Shown: positions 1-8,525 of the stretch, in pieces
Layout of the letters: the number at the start of each line of letters is the position of its first letter
Numbering within the stretch: the stretch's first letter is position 1
Assembly (NCBI GenBank): GCA_937927415.1
Contig: CALBDS010000053.1
Location: 124,001 to 188,000, forward strand
Source of the DNA: an uncultured Rhodospirillaceae bacterium
GTDB taxonomy: Bacteria > Pseudomonadota > Alphaproteobacteria > Azospirillales > Azospirillaceae
DNA length: 64,000 nt
Direction: 5' to 3'
Made by a program: the position numbers and the translations under genes
Notes under the pieces: generated by a model
The model's database searches: none
Told to the model about the DNA's origin: nothing
The model's input: the letters and a program-made list of their open reading frames with translations, nothing else

Positions 1-102
1 GGTGGACGATGTGGATGATGTGTTTTGCGATTGCCGCAGCTTCAGCAATTCCTGAAGTGCCGACGCCGTCGATGATGAGGATGTGCCGCTGACTGACGAC
101 AT
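1..102 (-). CDS. Unidentified protein, N-terminal fragment cut by window edge
   Basis: Only the first 34 codons are inside the window. The ATG at 102 is preceded by a clear ribosome binding site (GGGAGA, 6 nt upstream on the minus strand), and the frame stays open to the edge. The visible residues are rich in Ser and Thr with a short helical stretch (ALQELLKLRQ), without a signal peptide. No family can be named from this fragment. The short upstream gap to the sensor gene at 248 suggests it could be read from the same minus-strand transcript. Confidence 0.5.
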   Translation of the reverse strand, partial: MSSVSGTSSSSTASALQELLKLRQSQNTSSTSST

Positions 103-247
103 GGAAGCTCTCCCGCCGTGGGTTGCTGCCGGTTGTTTTGTGCTTGTCTGTAGGGTGAAACGGCGGCGGGGTAGCGTGTCCTGCGTTGTTTTTGGAGCCA
201 CCCTCCGTTTTTTTTGGAAAGGGGTGGCTGGCGGTGTCGGCCCGCCC

Positions 248-751
248 TTACCGCGGGGGCGGCGGGTGGGGCGGCCGGTCGTGGAATTCGGCCAGCTTGC
301 GCCGGCCTTCGGGGGTCATGGCGGCGATGGTGGCGGCGGCATCGCGCAGCAGCGGGGCCAGCCGCTCGTCGTCGAAGGCCCGCTGTCCTTCCAGGGCGGC
401 GACGAACGCGGCCTGATCGAACGGCTCGGTGGTCAGGATGACGCGCAGGCGCGTGCGCATCAATTCCATGTTGTCCTGCATGTCCGTCAGCGAATGGCGG
501 TGGGTGACCACCACCTTTTGCAGCTTTTCCGCATCGGCGGGCGGCAGCACCCGGCCCAGCTCGCCCAACAGACGCTCCACCGCCTTGAGCGGGCCGGGCG
601 GGGGTGGGGGCGGGCCGAAAGTCCGCTGCGCCACCAGAACCCCGCCCATGAACATGTTGGCGGCCAGGGACGCCAGCAGCAGCCAGCGTTCCCACCGTTT
701 CGGGCGAGGATCCACCGTCGGCGCGCCGTGGCCCGGAGTGCCTGACGTCAT
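248..751 (-). CDS. Periplasmic heavy-metal sensor-like protein (CnrX/Spy type)
   Basis: About 167 residues. A cytoplasmic N-terminus is followed by one membrane segment near residues 21-40 (LLLASLAANMFMGGVLVAQ), then a periplasmic all-helical domain with the spacing and charged/Leu pattern of Spy/CnrX-like metal-resistance proteins, ending in a His/Pro-rich tail. The start at 751 is 2 nt downstream of the preceding gene's stop, so the two are probably translationally coupled. It is the third gene of an ECF sigma / membrane protein / sensor module, the arrangement seen in CnrYXH-like systems where the periplasmic protein senses metal or envelope stress and releases the sigma factor. The ligand is not predictable from sequence. 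Confidence 0.7.
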   Translation of the reverse strand: MTSGTPGHGAPTVDPRPKRWERWLLLASLAANMFMGGVLVAQRTFGPPPPPPGPLKAVERLLGELGRVLPPADAEKLQKVVVTHRHSLTDMQDNMELMRTRLRVILTTEPFDQAAFVAALEGQRAFDDERLAPLLRDAAATIAAMTPEGRRKLAEFHDRPPHPPPPR

Positions 752-753
752 TC

Positions 754-1209
754 TCACAATCTCCCGAGATAGGTGGTGCCGGCGTAGGAGGTGCCCCCGA
801 GCACGCTGGTGAAATCGCTGGCCGCCGCCGGGGCGGGCAACAGGCCGCTGGCGCAGACCAGGAACCCGGCGACCCCCATGGCCACCAGGAACCCGGCGGT
901 CGGCCACAGCCGCAGCGTGCCGCGGGTTGCCATCAGCGAGTAAGGCACCGGGGGCGCCATATTGTCCAGCCGGTCGGACAGACGGGCCAGAACCCGTTCG
1001 GCCCGTTCGTCGGACACCGCGGGCACACTGGCCCGGTCCAACAGGGCATCCACGGCCTTGGCCTCGTCCAGGATGGCGCGGGCCGCGTCGCTGCGGGCCA
1101 GCAGCACCAGGGCGGGGCCGCGCACAGGGTCCGGCCACCGGCCGATGTCGCCGCCGTGCATCTCGGCCAGTCGGCCGAATTCGGTCACTGAGAACTCTTT
1201 GAGCGTCAT
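754..1209 (-). CDS. Probable membrane-anchored anti-sigma factor
   Basis: 151 residues. The first ~95 residues are soluble and helical, followed by a membrane segment around residues 104-128 and a short periplasmic tail. It starts within the stop codon of the upstream ECF sigma gene (ATGA overlap at 1206-1209), the typical arrangement of a sigma/anti-sigma pair. No HxxxCxxC zinc motif of ZAS anti-sigma factors is visible. The anti-sigma role is therefore inferred from position and topology, not from a recognisable domain. It sits between the sigma gene and the periplasmic sensor gene, so it could carry the signal across the membrane. Confidence 0.6.
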   Translation of the reverse strand: MTLKEFSVTEFGRLAEMHGGDIGRWPDPVRGPALVLLARSDAARAILDEAKAVDALLDRASVPAVSDERAERVLARLSDRLDNMAPPVPYSLMATRGTLRLWPTAGFLVAMGVAGFLVCASGLLPAPAAASDFTSVLGGTSYAGTTYLGRL

Positions 1210-1811
1210 GATTTCCCCCCGTCCTTCTGACGGATGAGTGGCTGAAGCCGGGAGCGGACCACCCGCCGCGCCCGGACCAGAAGGCTTTCCATCGCTGAAA
1301 CCGAAACCTGCATCACTTCCGACGCTTCCGCGCAGCTCAACTCCTCATAATAACACAGGCTGAGGGCGGCCCGCTGACGGTCGGGCAGAGACCCGATGGC
1401 GTCGTCCACCGCCGCGGCGATCTGCCGGTCGGACACGGCGGTTTCGGCGTCGATGCCGCCGTCGGGCATCTCCCCCGCCTCCTCCAGGGGATCGAAGCTG
1501 CGGCGGCGGCGGTAGTCGATGGCCCGGTTCACCACGATGCGGTACAGCCATGTGGTGAAGCGGGCGCCGTTGTCGTGCCAGCGGTCGGCGCGGGTCCAGA
1601 TCTGCAGGAACGCGTCCTGCACCACCTCTTCGGCGTCGTGGGCATTGCCGACCACGCGCTGGGCCAGGGTCAGGCTGCGTTTCAGGTGACGGCGCGACAG
1701 GATGTCGAAGGCGGCACGGTTCCCCGTCGCCACCTCCCCCATCAATGTTTCGTCGTCGGCATCCGTCAACGCCGCCGCCCGGTTGTGTGTCCAAAGTCCC
1801 AAACCGCTCAA
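1206..1811 (-). CDS. RNA polymerase ECF sigma factor
   Basis: 201 residues, the usual length of an extracytoplasmic-function sigma-70 factor. Region 2 lies around residues 33-95 with the core-binding stretch AEEVVQDAFLQIWTRADRW, and region 4 around 140-195 with the helix-turn-helix LSCAEASEVMQVSVSAMESL. Regions 1 and 3 are absent. It leads an apparent three-gene operon (sigma, membrane protein, periplasmic sensor) whose members overlap or nearly touch. Such sigma factors are normally held inactive by the adjacent membrane protein and usually transcribe their own operon. No confident promoter could be picked in the 150 bp upstream. Confidence 0.9.
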   Translation of the reverse strand: MSGLGLWTHNRAAALTDADDETLMGEVATGNRAAFDILSRRHLKRSLTLAQRVVGNAHDAEEVVQDAFLQIWTRADRWHDNGARFTTWLYRIVVNRAIDYRRRRSFDPLEEAGEMPDGGIDAETAVSDRQIAAAVDDAIGSLPDRQRAALSLCYYEELSCAEASEVMQVSVSAMESLLVRARRVVRSRLQPLIRQKDGGKS

Positions 1812-1964
1812 CCCGTCAGACCGTTGGTTTCATCGGCTCCCATGGCGTTCCACGGGGAAATACGGGGTGTTCCTGCGCCAACCCGGCAAAATTTTCTCCG
1901 CAGGAGGTGCCCCGCCCCCCGCGTTCCAGCCCAAGAGAGATGCACCAAAGGGCGGGGAACGGCC

Positions 1965-2693
1965 ATGGCGTCTTATGATTTTACCACGGCGGGCGGAATC
2001 TCGTCGGCCGCCTCGGATCTGGCAGCGTCGGTTCAGGCGGCCATCAAGGCGTCGGAAGCGTCGGCGTCGTCCGACACCTCCAGCGACGTTCAGGAATTTT
2101 CCAAGACCGTCCGCAAATCCTCCTCAACCATCGCCGCCAAGGCCACCGACATCGGCGTGCTGGCGAAGGGCTCCACGCGGCTGAACGTGGTCAGCAATCT
2201 GGACGCCAAGGATCCCGTCGATTTCTACAAGTTCCGCATGGCCAACACCGGCGAACCGACCCTGGGGCAGGTGGGCGACGAGGGCACGCGCATCCAGGTG
2301 ATGACCAAGCTGGGATCCGTGGTCGCCGACAGCAACAAGGATTCCGGCAGCACCTATGACGCCTACCAGTCCTTGCAAAAGGGCGAACTGACCATGGATT
2401 CGGGGGACTACACCATCCGCGTGACCCGTGACACGGGCGTGGATGCCACCACCCCCCTGAACTACGCTCTCCAGCTTGGCATGGGGGGCTACACCCAGGA
2501 TTTCGACACCATCGCCCAGCAGGCCGACAAGAGCAGCGAGGACACCGTGTCTCTGTCCGCCGAGGCCCAGGGGCTGATGAGCATGCTGTCCTCGTCGGTG
2601 GATTCCACCGCCAACGGCCTGTTCACCGCCGGGCAGGGAAGCACGGCCAGTTCATCCGACCTGATCGGAACCCTGTTCAACGGCGTTGCCTGA
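1965..2693 (+). CDS. Hypothetical protein, Ser/Ala-rich N-terminus
   Basis: 242 residues from the ATG at 1965, which follows GGCGGGGAAC, a reasonable ribosome binding site. The frame is open further upstream but that part lacks sensible composition. The N-terminus (MASYDFTTAGGISSAASDLA) is Ser/Ala-rich and lacks a signal peptide. Residues ~60-165 look like a beta-rich domain (NVVSNLDAKDPVDFYKF, then GDYTIRVTRDTGV), reminiscent of pre-peptidase C-terminal-type beta domains found in extracellular proteins. The C-terminus is again Ser-rich. A secreted or surface role via a signal-less route is possible but unproven. It is monocistronic and divergent from the ECF module. Confidence 0.75.
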   Translation: MASYDFTTAGGISSAASDLAASVQAAIKASEASASSDTSSDVQEFSKTVRKSSSTIAAKATDIGVLAKGSTRLNVVSNLDAKDPVDFYKFRMANTGEPTLGQVGDEGTRIQVMTKLGSVVADSNKDSGSTYDAYQSLQKGELTMDSGDYTIRVTRDTGVDATTPLNYALQLGMGGYTQDFDTIAQQADKSSEDTVSLSAEAQGLMSMLSSSVDSTANGLFTAGQGSTASSSDLIGTLFNGVA

Positions 2694-2722
2694 TTCTGAC
2701 GTTGCCTGACTGCGGCGGCGGC

Positions 2723-3928
2723 TCAGACCGGCGGCAGGCTGGCGGTCACGATCAGCATGTCGTCGCTGATGCGCTGCCCGAAGGTCGTGAAGAACCGCTG
2801 CCCCAGCCACGGCGCCAATTCCTCATCCGCCGGACGGGCGGGCAGGGCGTCGAGGATCCAGGCGCGCAGTTCCTCCTCATCCCGCGGGGCGGGGGGATCG
2901 TCCGGGCCGCCGGCCTCGCACTCCACCAGCGCGTCGCTGTAGATGATGAGCGTGTCCCCGGCATCCAGCGGGATTTCCATGGTGGCGCGGGTAATGTCGG
3001 GGACCATGCCGAACGGCACCCCCGACAGCGACACGGGGTCGAGCACCGCCCGTTCCGCGCCGGCCGGCTGGCGCAGGATGAAGGCCTGGCGCAGGCCGCC
3101 GCTGACAAAGCGGAACACCCGCCGGGTGGTGTCGAACAGCCCATAAGCACCGGCGACATACTGTCCCTTTTGCCGGCCGAAGGCGTACAGCCGCCGGTCC
3201 AGGTGGGCCGCCATGGCGTCGAGGTCGGCGCAGAACGGCGGCGGCGGGGTAATCAGCGTGTGCAGGGCGAACATCCGTAGGGCCGCCGACACCCCATGAC
3301 CCGACACATCGCCGACCAGCAGCGCGATCCGGTTCGGCCCGGCGGGCCAACTGTTCCAGTAATCGCCGCCGATGGCCGAACAGGGCTGGTAATAGAACCC
3401 GAACCGCACCCCGCGGCCGGCGATGTACTTCAGCATCTCCGGGGAGGGAAACACGGTTTCCGCCAGCAATTGCGCCTCGGCCAGTTCCGCTTCCATCCGC
3501 GCGCGGTAGGCCATCAGCCCCGACGACGACACCGCGTTCGACAGGTGCACCCGCACCCGTGCTTCCAGTTCCGCCGGGTCGTAGGGTTTGGCCACCACGT
3601 CCGACGCCCCGGCGGCAAAGGCCGCGCGGCGGTCCTCCGGCTTGCTCATCACCGTCTGGATGATGATCGGGATGTGGGTGAAGCGGGGGTCGGCGCGCAG
3701 CCGGCGGCACACCTCCAACCCGTCGATGCCGGGCATCACCACGTCGAGCAGGATGCAGGCCGGGGTTTCCTGTTCCACGAACGCCAGCGCCTCTTCCCCG
3801 CTGGTCGCGGATGCAACCGCCGAGAAACCGCCCCGGCGGAGCAGGTTCTCGATAATCATGCGGTTCACCGTCTCGTCATCGACCACGAGAATCAGCGAAT
3901 CGGCCAGGGAGGGAAGGGTCACGGGCAT
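2723..3928 (-). CDS. Response regulator with PP2C/SpoIIE-type phosphatase output domain
   Basis: 401 residues. An N-terminal receiver domain (residues ~12-130) has the acidic pair DD17-18, the phosphoacceptor Asp62 in ILLDVVMPG and Lys114 in VVAKPYD. A short helical linker is followed by a PP2C-like Ser/Thr phosphatase domain (~170-395) with the metal-binding motifs IGGDYWN, VGDVSGHG and SDDMLIV. This is the RsbU/RssB-like architecture in which phosphorylation controls dephosphorylation of a partner, often an anti-sigma antagonist. No partner kinase, anti-sigma factor or antagonist is next to it. The gene is followed by a plain intergenic region and appears monocistronic. Confidence 0.9.
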   Translation of the reverse strand: MPVTLPSLADSLILVVDDETVNRMIIENLLRRGGFSAVASATSGEEALAFVEQETPACILLDVVMPGIDGLEVCRRLRADPRFTHIPIIIQTVMSKPEDRRAAFAAGASDVVAKPYDPAELEARVRVHLSNAVSSSGLMAYRARMEAELAEAQLLAETVFPSPEMLKYIAGRGVRFGFYYQPCSAIGGDYWNSWPAGPNRIALLVGDVSGHGVSAALRMFALHTLITPPPPFCADLDAMAAHLDRRLYAFGRQKGQYVAGAYGLFDTTRRVFRFVSGGLRQAFILRQPAGAERAVLDPVSLSGVPFGMVPDITRATMEIPLDAGDTLIIYSDALVECEAGGPDDPPAPRDEEELRAWILDALPARPADEELAPWLGQRFFTTFGQRISDDMLIVTASLPPV

Positions 3929-4057
3929 CAGAGGCAGGTGGGGTAACGCGCGGGGGTAGAACTGTCACCGGAAACCCGTTTGATAGCAATGTATATTCAC
4001 CTTTGCCGATGAGACCGAACGGCGCGCCCCCCTGATGCCCCCCTGTGCCCGCGTCTG

Positions 4058-4798
4058 TCAGATGCTGTAATTGTCGGCCAACCCGCCGCGGACCTGATTG
4101 ACCTGTTCGTGGAAGGCGTGGCCCTCGCTGCCCGGCGTGTTGGGGAAATCACGCACGATCCGCGCCGGGCTGGTCCCGCCCAGCAGCAGGATGCGGTCGG
4201 CCAGATGCACCGCTTCCTCGATGTCGTGGGTGACGAACAGCACGGTCTTGCCGGTGTCCTGGTGGATGCGGCGCAACTCTTCCTGCAGGTTGCGGCGGGT
4301 GATGGCGTCCAGCGCCCCGAACGGCTCGTCCATCAAAAGGATGTCCGGCTCCACCGCCAGGGCGCGGGCGATGCCCACCCGCTGCCGCTGCCCGCCTGAC
4401 AGTTCATAGGGCCAGCGGCCGCCATAGCCGTCCAGATGCACCAGCCGCAGGGCCGATGCCGCCCGCTCCGCCCGCGCGGGCTTCGGGATCGGCAGCCCCT
4501 CCAGCCCGAATTCCACGTTCTTCTGCACCCGGCGCCACGGCATCAGCCGGGCGTCCTGGAACACCAGCGCCACCGGGCGGCGGTCGGGCCGTTCGGGGGC
4601 GTGGATGTCCACATACCCACTGCGGGCGCTGTGCAGGCCCGCCACCACCCGCAGCAGGGTGGATTTGCCCACCCCCGACGGGCCGACGATGGCGACGAAG
4701 CTGCCGCGTTCGATGGCGAGCGTCACCCCGGCCAGCACCGGCGGGGCGTCGGCGCCATAGCCGATGGAGACGTCCTTCAGATCGATTACCGCCGCCAT
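4058..4798 (-). CDS. ssuB: ABC transporter ATP-binding protein, nitrate/sulfonate/taurine type
   Basis: 246 residues. Walker A GPSGVGKST is near residue 40, the Q-loop in ALVFQDARLMPW, the signature LSGGQRQRVGIARAL, Walker B ILLMDEPFGALD and the switch His in VTHDIEEAVHLADR. This set is typical of SsuB/TauB/NrtD ATPases energising uptake of small sulfur or nitrogen oxyanions. Its start lies inside the end of the permease gene (13-bp overlap), so it is the last gene of the importer and of the cys operon. The gene symbol is by family similarity; the substrate is inferred from the cys context. Confidence 0.85.
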   Translation of the reverse strand: MAAVIDLKDVSIGYGADAPPVLAGVTLAIERGSFVAIVGPSGVGKSTLLRVVAGLHSARSGYVDIHAPERPDRRPVALVFQDARLMPWRRVQKNVEFGLEGLPIPKPARAERAASALRLVHLDGYGGRWPYELSGGQRQRVGIARALAVEPDILLMDEPFGALDAITRRNLQEELRRIHQDTGKTVLFVTHDIEEAVHLADRILLLGGTSPARIVRDFPNTPGSEGHAFHEQVNQVRGGLADNYSI

Positions 4799-5538
4799 GC
4801 CAGCACCCGCCCCTGCACGCGCATGAAGATGAAGTCGGACACGCCGTACAGGACGGCGATGGTCACCATGTAGAGGACCACGATGTTGGTCGCCAGCATG
4901 CCGGATGCGTCCTGCATCCGCATGCCGACGCCGGTGATGCCGAACAGTTCGGCGGCGACCACCGTCATCCAGCCCTGGCCCAAGCCGGCGCGCAGGCCCG
5001 ACAGGATGCCCGGCATGGCGGCGGGAAGGATGATCTTGAACACCCGCGGGATCAGCCCGCCCTGGCCGAAGGCTTCGCCCAGTTCGATCAGATCCTTGTC
5101 GATGCCCTGCACCGCGGCGTAGCTGGCGAAGTAGTTGATCCAGAACACCGTCAGCGCGATCAGGAACGACGCCGCCTGTTCGCTGACCCCGAACCAGATG
5201 ATGGCGAAGGGGATCCAGGCGATGGACGGGATGGGCCGCAGCATGCGCACCACCCACGCCTGCAGCGCGTCCCACACCGGCCACAGGGCCGCGGCGGCGC
5301 CAAAGGCGATGCCCAGCAGCGAGCCGATCACCAGCCCCTTCAGGTAATGGGACAGGCTGGACAGCACCATGGCCTGCCACATGCCCCGCTTCACCTCCGC
5401 CAGGAACGCGGGCGGCACGGCGCTGGGGGACGGCAGAAGGCCCGCAGGGACGAATCCGCTGCGGGCCATGGCTTCCCAAAGACCCAGGAAGACCGCCACA
5501 CCCAGCGCGGACAGAAGCACCGCGCGCTGTGGCGTCAT
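4786..5538 (-). CDS. ssuC: ABC transporter permease, sulfonate/taurine type
   Basis: 250 residues with about six hydrophobic segments and the binding-protein-dependent transport inner-membrane motif around residues 165-185 (EAFGQGGLIPRVFKIILPA), the EAA loop that contacts the ATPase. It begins four bases before the end of the substrate-binding gene (ATGA overlap at 5535-5538) and overlaps the ATPase gene at its other end. The three form a compact importer. Family similarity is to SsuC/TauC, which import alkanesulfonates or taurine. No sulfonate monooxygenase gene is present in the window. Confidence 0.85.
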   Translation of the reverse strand: MTPQRAVLLSALGVAVFLGLWEAMARSGFVPAGLLPSPSAVPPAFLAEVKRGMWQAMVLSSLSHYLKGLVIGSLLGIAFGAAAALWPVWDALQAWVVRMLRPIPSIAWIPFAIIWFGVSEQAASFLIALTVFWINYFASYAAVQGIDKDLIELGEAFGQGGLIPRVFKIILPAAMPGILSGLRAGLGQGWMTVVAAELFGITGVGMRMQDASGMLATNIVVLYMVTIAVLYGVSDFIFMRVQGRVLAWRR

Positions 5539-6560
5539 TTCTTCACCGCCGCATCATAGAAGCGGAAGTCGAAGGCCTGATCCACGGAAATGCCCGGTTC
5601 GGCGGTGCCCAGTTCCTCCTGGTACGCCTGCATCTTGCGCGACGGTTCCAGAATGGTGTGGGGGTTGGCGTCGAACTTGGAGGCCGGCGACGCGATGGCC
5701 GATTCCAGCACCGCCGGTTCCACCAGACCCTTGCCCAGATATTCGTTGGCCAGTTCCGCCGTGCGCTTGGGGTTGGCCGTCACCGTATCCACCGCCTTCA
5801 CATGCAGGGCGACAAAACGGGTCAGGGCGTCGGGGTGGTTCTTGATGACCGACCCATGGGCGGCCACCACCGTGCCCGGCTGCTGCGGGAACATGTCGCC
5901 GCCCAGCGCCATGATGGCGGAGTTGTGATCGGCCTGGCGCACGATGGTCACGGTGGGTTCGCGGATGGTGGCGGCGTCGAGCGCGCCGGCCATCAGCGCC
6001 TGCTGGGTCTTTTCGATGCCCATGGGAACGATCTCCACCAGGGCGGGATCGATCTTGGCCATCTTGGTCAGCCAGTGCTGCAGCGTGGTGTTGGGGACCG
6101 AGCCGGGCGGCTGGGTGCCGATCTTGGCCTTGCGGCCGGTCTTGGCGAAGAAGGTCTTGAAGGCTTCCGCCGCCGGCACCCCGTCGGATGCGTCGGCCAG
6201 CGCGCCGCGGCTGACCACGGTCATTTCCTCCATGCCCGAATTGGCGACGACGGCCACGTCCACGCCCTTGGACTTGGCGACAATCACCGGGGCGACACCG
6301 GCATAGAGCATGTCGATCTTGCCGGCGGCCAGCGCCTGGATGCCGGCGGGGCCGGATTCGAAGCGGGTCAGCTTCAGATCGAAACCTTCCTTCTTGGCCC
6401 AGCCTTCGCCTTCCAGCACGAACAGCGGGGCCGCGGCCAGAATCGGGATATAGCCGATTTCCAGCTTCAGCGCCTCGGCGGCCTGGACGGCGGGGGCGGC
6501 AACGGCGGCCACCAGCGACAGGGCGACCGCTGCGGCGGCCGTCTTCCACGTTTTCAGCAT
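5535..6560 (-). CDS. ssuA: ABC transporter substrate-binding protein, NMT1/SsuA-like
   Basis: 341 residues from the ATG at 6560, which has a purine-rich GGAAAAGAG immediately upstream; an ATG 21 bp further upstream is possible. A Sec signal peptide covers residues 1-27, with a hydrophobic core of Ala/Val and cleavage after AVQA. The mature part follows the NMT1/SsuA periplasmic fold: LEIGYIPILAAAPLFVLEG at its start, then KIDMLYAGVAPVIVAKSKG and ATIREPTVTIVRQ. It lies 87 bp downstream of cysNC. It should capture the ligand for the adjacent permease and ATPase. A sulfonate, sulfate ester or other sulfur source is inferred from the operon. Confidence 0.85.
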   Translation of the reverse strand: MLKTWKTAAAAVALSLVAAVAAPAVQAAEALKLEIGYIPILAAAPLFVLEGEGWAKKEGFDLKLTRFESGPAGIQALAAGKIDMLYAGVAPVIVAKSKGVDVAVVANSGMEEMTVVSRGALADASDGVPAAEAFKTFFAKTGRKAKIGTQPPGSVPNTTLQHWLTKMAKIDPALVEIVPMGIEKTQQALMAGALDAATIREPTVTIVRQADHNSAIMALGGDMFPQQPGTVVAAHGSVIKNHPDALTRFVALHVKAVDTVTANPKRTAELANEYLGKGLVEPAVLESAIASPASKFDANPHTILEPSRKMQAYQEELGTAEPGISVDQAFDFRFYDAAVKK

Positions 6561-6647
6561 CTCTTTTCCGTTCCCTCTCATAGCGACGCAGCCAGCGGCA
6601 CCGGCGCCTGGCCGATGCCGCTGACAGGACAAACCAGCGGTGGAGGA

Positions 6648-8507
6648 TTACGCCAACCGGCGCGTTGCGGCACCGTTGCCGAACGTCCGTTCCACATAAT
6701 CCACCAGAGCGGCCAGCGCATCGGCCTGGGGCAGGGTGCCCGTGTCGATGGTGACCTCGGGGTTCTCCGGCGCTTCATAGGGGGAGGAGATGCCGGTGAA
6801 GTCGGGAATGTCGCCCGCGCGGGCCTTGGCGTAAAGCCCTTTCGGGTCGCGCGCTTCGCAGGTGGCGAGATCGGCGGCCACATGCACCTCGTGGAACCGC
6901 TGGCCGCCGATGACCCGCGCCCGCGCCCGGTCGGACGCCAGCGGGGAGATGAGGGAGGTGATGACCACCATGCCGGCGTCGGCGAACAGCTTGGCGGCTT
7001 CGGCCACCCGGCGGATGTTTTCCGCCCGGTCGTCCAGCGAGAAGCCCAGGCCGGCGTTCAACCCGCCCCGCACCCCGTCGCCGTCCAGCACGAACACCTG
7101 CCAGCCGCGGTCGAACAGCACCCGTTCCAGCGCCATGGCGAGCGTGGATTTGCCGGCCCCGGACAGGCCGGTGAACCACAGGATGCCGCCGGTGTGGCCG
7201 TTGGCGGCGGCGCGTTCCTCGACCGTCACCGCATGCGCCACGGCGTGTAGATTGGCCGTCGCCACCGCCTCGTCGGCTTCCAGCACGATGCAGCCGCCCA
7301 CCACGTCGTAGCCGTCGATCAGCACGCCGCGGCCGGTGCGCGACAGGTCCGACGCCTCGTCCACCGGGATCGGGCGGCGGCTGCGGAAGACCACCTCCGC
7401 CACCTCGTTGCGGTGGATGGCCTTGCCCGGGGTGGCCGACAGATCCTCGATGTCGATGACGGCGGTGATGGAGTCCACCGTCACCCGATGCTCGGCCGTG
7501 GCGATCTTCAGCGTCAGGGTGTCGCCCACCGCCAGCGGGCGGGACACCAGCCAGAACAGCCGCACCGACAGGGTGTGCGCCAGCTTGGGCGCCTGTTCCC
7601 GGTGGAAGCCGACGTGGCCGCGCTCCACGAACAGGCGCTTGTCCAGCGTGATGCCGATGGACTGGCCGGCACCGGCGGACAGGACGGTTTCCGGGTGGTT
7701 CCAGGCTTCGATGGTGACGATGGTGGCACTTTCACCCGTGGGGGCGAAATGCAGCGTGTCGCCGACGCGCAAGCGCCCGCTTTCGATGCGGCCCGCCAGG
7801 ATGCGGCGGTCGTCGGGCTTGTACACGTCCTGAATGGGGAAGCGCAGCGCCTGGTCCAGCGGGGCGCGCGACGGCATGAAGGCGTCCAGCGCCTGCACCA
7901 CCGTCGGGCCGCTGTACCACGGGGCCTTGTCCGACGGGCCGGCGATGTTGTCGCCGTGGCGGGCGGCCACCGGGATCACCGCCGTGGGCGTGACGCCCAG
8001 CTCGCCCAGATAGGCGCGGATTTCCTGCTCCACGGCCTGGAAGCGGGCCTCGTCGAAATCCACCCGGTCCATCTTGTTGACCGCCACCGCCACCTGACGC
8101 ACGCCCAAAAGGTGCAGCAGGAAGGCATGGCGGCGGGATTGCTCCAGCGCGCCCTCGGCGGCGTCGATCACCAGGATGGCGGCGTCGGCCTGCGACGCGC
8201 CGGTGACCATGTTCTTCAGGAATTCGGCGTGGCCCGGCGCGTCGATGATGACGTAGGGGCGCTGGGCCGTCTTGAAGTGGATCTGGGTGGTGTCGATGGT
8301 GATGCCCTGGTCGCGTTCGGCCTGGAGCGCGTCCATGACGAACGACCATTCGAAGGGCATGCCGCGCTTGCGGCTCATTTCCTGGACCTGATCGACCTTG
8401 CCGTCGGGCAGCGACCCGGTGTCGTTGAGCAGGCGGCCGATCAGGGTGGACTTGCCGTGGTCCACGTGGCCGACGATGACGATGCGCAGTTGGGAAGAAT
8501 GGGGCAT
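6648..8507 (-). CDS. cysNC: Bifunctional sulfate adenylyltransferase subunit 1 / APS kinase
   Basis: 619 residues. The CysN GTPase half has G1 GHVDHGKS at 13-20, G3 DAPGH near 90 and G4 NKMD near 145, followed by elongation-factor-like beta-barrel domains. The CysC half begins near 440 with P-loop GLSGAGKST at 447-455 and the motif LDGDGVRGGLN. CysN with CysD makes adenosine 5'-phosphosulfate from ATP and sulfate, driven by GTP; CysC phosphorylates APS to PAPS. The fusion is the common rhizobial NodQ-like form. It lies 18 bp after cysD in the operon cysH-cysD-cysNC. The adjacent APS-type CysH means PAPS need not be the reduction substrate. Confidence 0.97.
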   Translation of the reverse strand: MPHSSQLRIVIVGHVDHGKSTLIGRLLNDTGSLPDGKVDQVQEMSRKRGMPFEWSFVMDALQAERDQGITIDTTQIHFKTAQRPYVIIDAPGHAEFLKNMVTGASQADAAILVIDAAEGALEQSRRHAFLLHLLGVRQVAVAVNKMDRVDFDEARFQAVEQEIRAYLGELGVTPTAVIPVAARHGDNIAGPSDKAPWYSGPTVVQALDAFMPSRAPLDQALRFPIQDVYKPDDRRILAGRIESGRLRVGDTLHFAPTGESATIVTIEAWNHPETVLSAGAGQSIGITLDKRLFVERGHVGFHREQAPKLAHTLSVRLFWLVSRPLAVGDTLTLKIATAEHRVTVDSITAVIDIEDLSATPGKAIHRNEVAEVVFRSRRPIPVDEASDLSRTGRGVLIDGYDVVGGCIVLEADEAVATANLHAVAHAVTVEERAAANGHTGGILWFTGLSGAGKSTLAMALERVLFDRGWQVFVLDGDGVRGGLNAGLGFSLDDRAENIRRVAEAAKLFADAGMVVITSLISPLASDRARARVIGGQRFHEVHVAADLATCEARDPKGLYAKARAGDIPDFTGISSPYEAPENPEVTIDTGTLPQADALAALVDYVERTFGNGAATRRLA

Positions 8508-8525
8508 GGTCCCGGCGTCCTTATC

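Noticed and set aside
42..695. Long open frames on both strands across 42-745
   Set aside because: These are high-GC shadow frames with Arg/Pro/Ala-rich low-complexity translations; the sensor gene at 248-751 has the sensible protein.
1847..1873. Two GGAAC motifs (minus strand) upstream of the ECF sigma gene as an autoregulatory ECF promoter
   Set aside because: Neither is followed at 16-17 bp by a plausible ECF -10 such as CGTT or a related element.
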